From Piscirickettsiaceae bacterium (lineage in GTDB: Bacteria > Pseudomonadota > Gammaproteobacteria > Thiomicrospirales > Thiomicrospiraceae): DNA of 5,423 bases. The notes below the pieces were generated by a model. That model did not search any database. It worked only from the letters and a program-made list of their open reading frames with translations, and was not told the DNA's origin. Of this stretch, positions 4,887-5,423 are shown one piece after another. Every line of letters begins with the position of its first letter. The stretch's first letter is position 1. The stretch covers positions 1 to 5,423 of the forward strand of contig JALUXI010000286.1 of NCBI GenBank assembly GCA_027019045.1, given 5' to 3'. The translations under genes were made by a program, and so were the position numbers.

Positions 4887-5423
4887 ATGCAATTTGTCGA
4901 TGAAGCCAAAATAGAAGTCCAAGCAGGCCGTGGGGGCAATGGTGTTGCCAGCTTTCGCCGTGAAAAATACATCCCCTTTGGCGGCCCCAATGGAGGAGAC
5001 GGCGGGGACGGCGGCAGCGTCTATTTACAAGCCGACCGCAATCTCAACACCCTAGTCGATTTTCGTTTCGTACGGCACTACAAAGCAGAAAATGGCCAAA
5101 GCGGCATGGGACAGCAAAAGACGGGAAAAGCAGGTGAAGACCTAATTATCAAAGTCCCTGTCGGCACCATTGTTCGAGATATCGATACCCGAGAAGTCAT
5201 TGGCGACCTAACAGAAGATGGTCAAAAACTCCTCGTTGCCAAAGGTGGTCGCCATGGACTGGGCAATGTTCATTTTAAAAGTAGTCGCAACCGCACCCCT
5301 CGCCAATGCACGCCTGGTGAAGAGGGTGAGCAACGCAATCTACAACTTGAGTTGGCGGTACTCGCCGATGTCGGCTTACTGGGACTGCCGAATGCAGGCA
5401 AATCCAGCCTCATCTCCGCTGTC
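4887..5423 (+). CDS. obgE: Obg-family GTPase ObgE/CgtA, N-terminal part, cut by window end
   Basis: ObgE is an essential GTPase that associates with the 50S subunit and acts in ribosome maturation and stress signalling. The visible 179 residues cover the whole glycine-rich Obg domain (about 1-158): VQAGRGGNGVASFRREKYIP, the repeats GGPNGGDGGDGGSV (32-45), KVPVGTIVRD, AKGGRHGLGN and FKSSRNRTPRQ. The start of the GTPase domain follows, with the P-loop GLPNAGKSS at 166-174. The switch regions and the C-terminal domain lie beyond the window. The ATG at 4887 has AGAG 9 bases upstream and gives the usual Obg N-terminus (MQFVDEA). The 140 bases between the rpmA terminator and this start contain no convincing promoter; TTGACC at 4790-4795 lacks a good -10 partner. 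Confidence 0.97.
   Translation, partial: MQFVDEAKIEVQAGRGGNGVASFRREKYIPFGGPNGGDGGDGGSVYLQADRNLNTLVDFRFVRHYKAENGQSGMGQQKTGKAGEDLIIKVPVGTIVRDIDTREVIGDLTEDGQKLLVAKGGRHGLGNVHFKSSRNRTPRQCTPGEEGEQRNLQLELAVLADVGLLGLPNAGKSSLISAV

Overview
The window looks like chromosome from a gammaproteobacterium. The right half has ispB (octaprenyl diphosphate synthase) divergent from rplU-rpmA (ribosomal proteins L21 and L27), with obgE next. This is the well-known E. coli-type arrangement, but without the yhbE-like gene that E. coli carries between rpmA and obgE. The left half carries msrP and msrQ, the periplasmic methionine sulfoxide reductase pair of Proteobacteria. The moderate GC content and gene flavour would fit a sulfur-oxidizing Thiomicrospira/Hydrogenovibrio-type organism, but that is a guess from memory.

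Layout. Positions 30-926: msrP, with a Tat signal. Positions 983-1293: two very small, AT-rich membrane-protein genes (76 and 25 codons) with their own consensus promoter, lying between msrP and msrQ. Positions 1304-1903: msrQ, probably with a TTG start. Positions 1962-2606: an unrecognised 214-residue protein with a strongly basic tail. Positions 2632-2788: a 157-bp imperfect palindrome that looks like a small non-coding mobile-type repeat and probably ends transcription of both flanking convergent genes. Positions 2791-3756 (minus): ispB. Positions 3757-3986: divergent regulatory region with a near-perfect sigma-70 promoter for rplU. Positions 3987-4301 and 4406-4663: rplU and rpmA. Positions 4713-4746: a strong intrinsic terminator. 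Positions 4887-5423: the first 179 codons of obgE, cut by the window edge just after the P-loop.

How the genes work together. MsrP and MsrQ form a quinol-driven periplasmic repair system: MsrQ passes electrons from the membrane to the molybdenum enzyme MsrP. IspB makes the side chain of ubiquinone, so the window happens to hold both a quinone user and a quinone-synthesis gene. L21, L27 and ObgE all serve the large ribosomal subunit.

The parts most worth a second look are the small membrane-gene cassette that splits msrP from msrQ, with a predicted leaderless start, and the palindromic element together with a solo copy of its end just after msrP. No CRISPR array, tRNA, rRNA or transposase gene was seen. 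No stretch longer than 300 bases lacks a gene.
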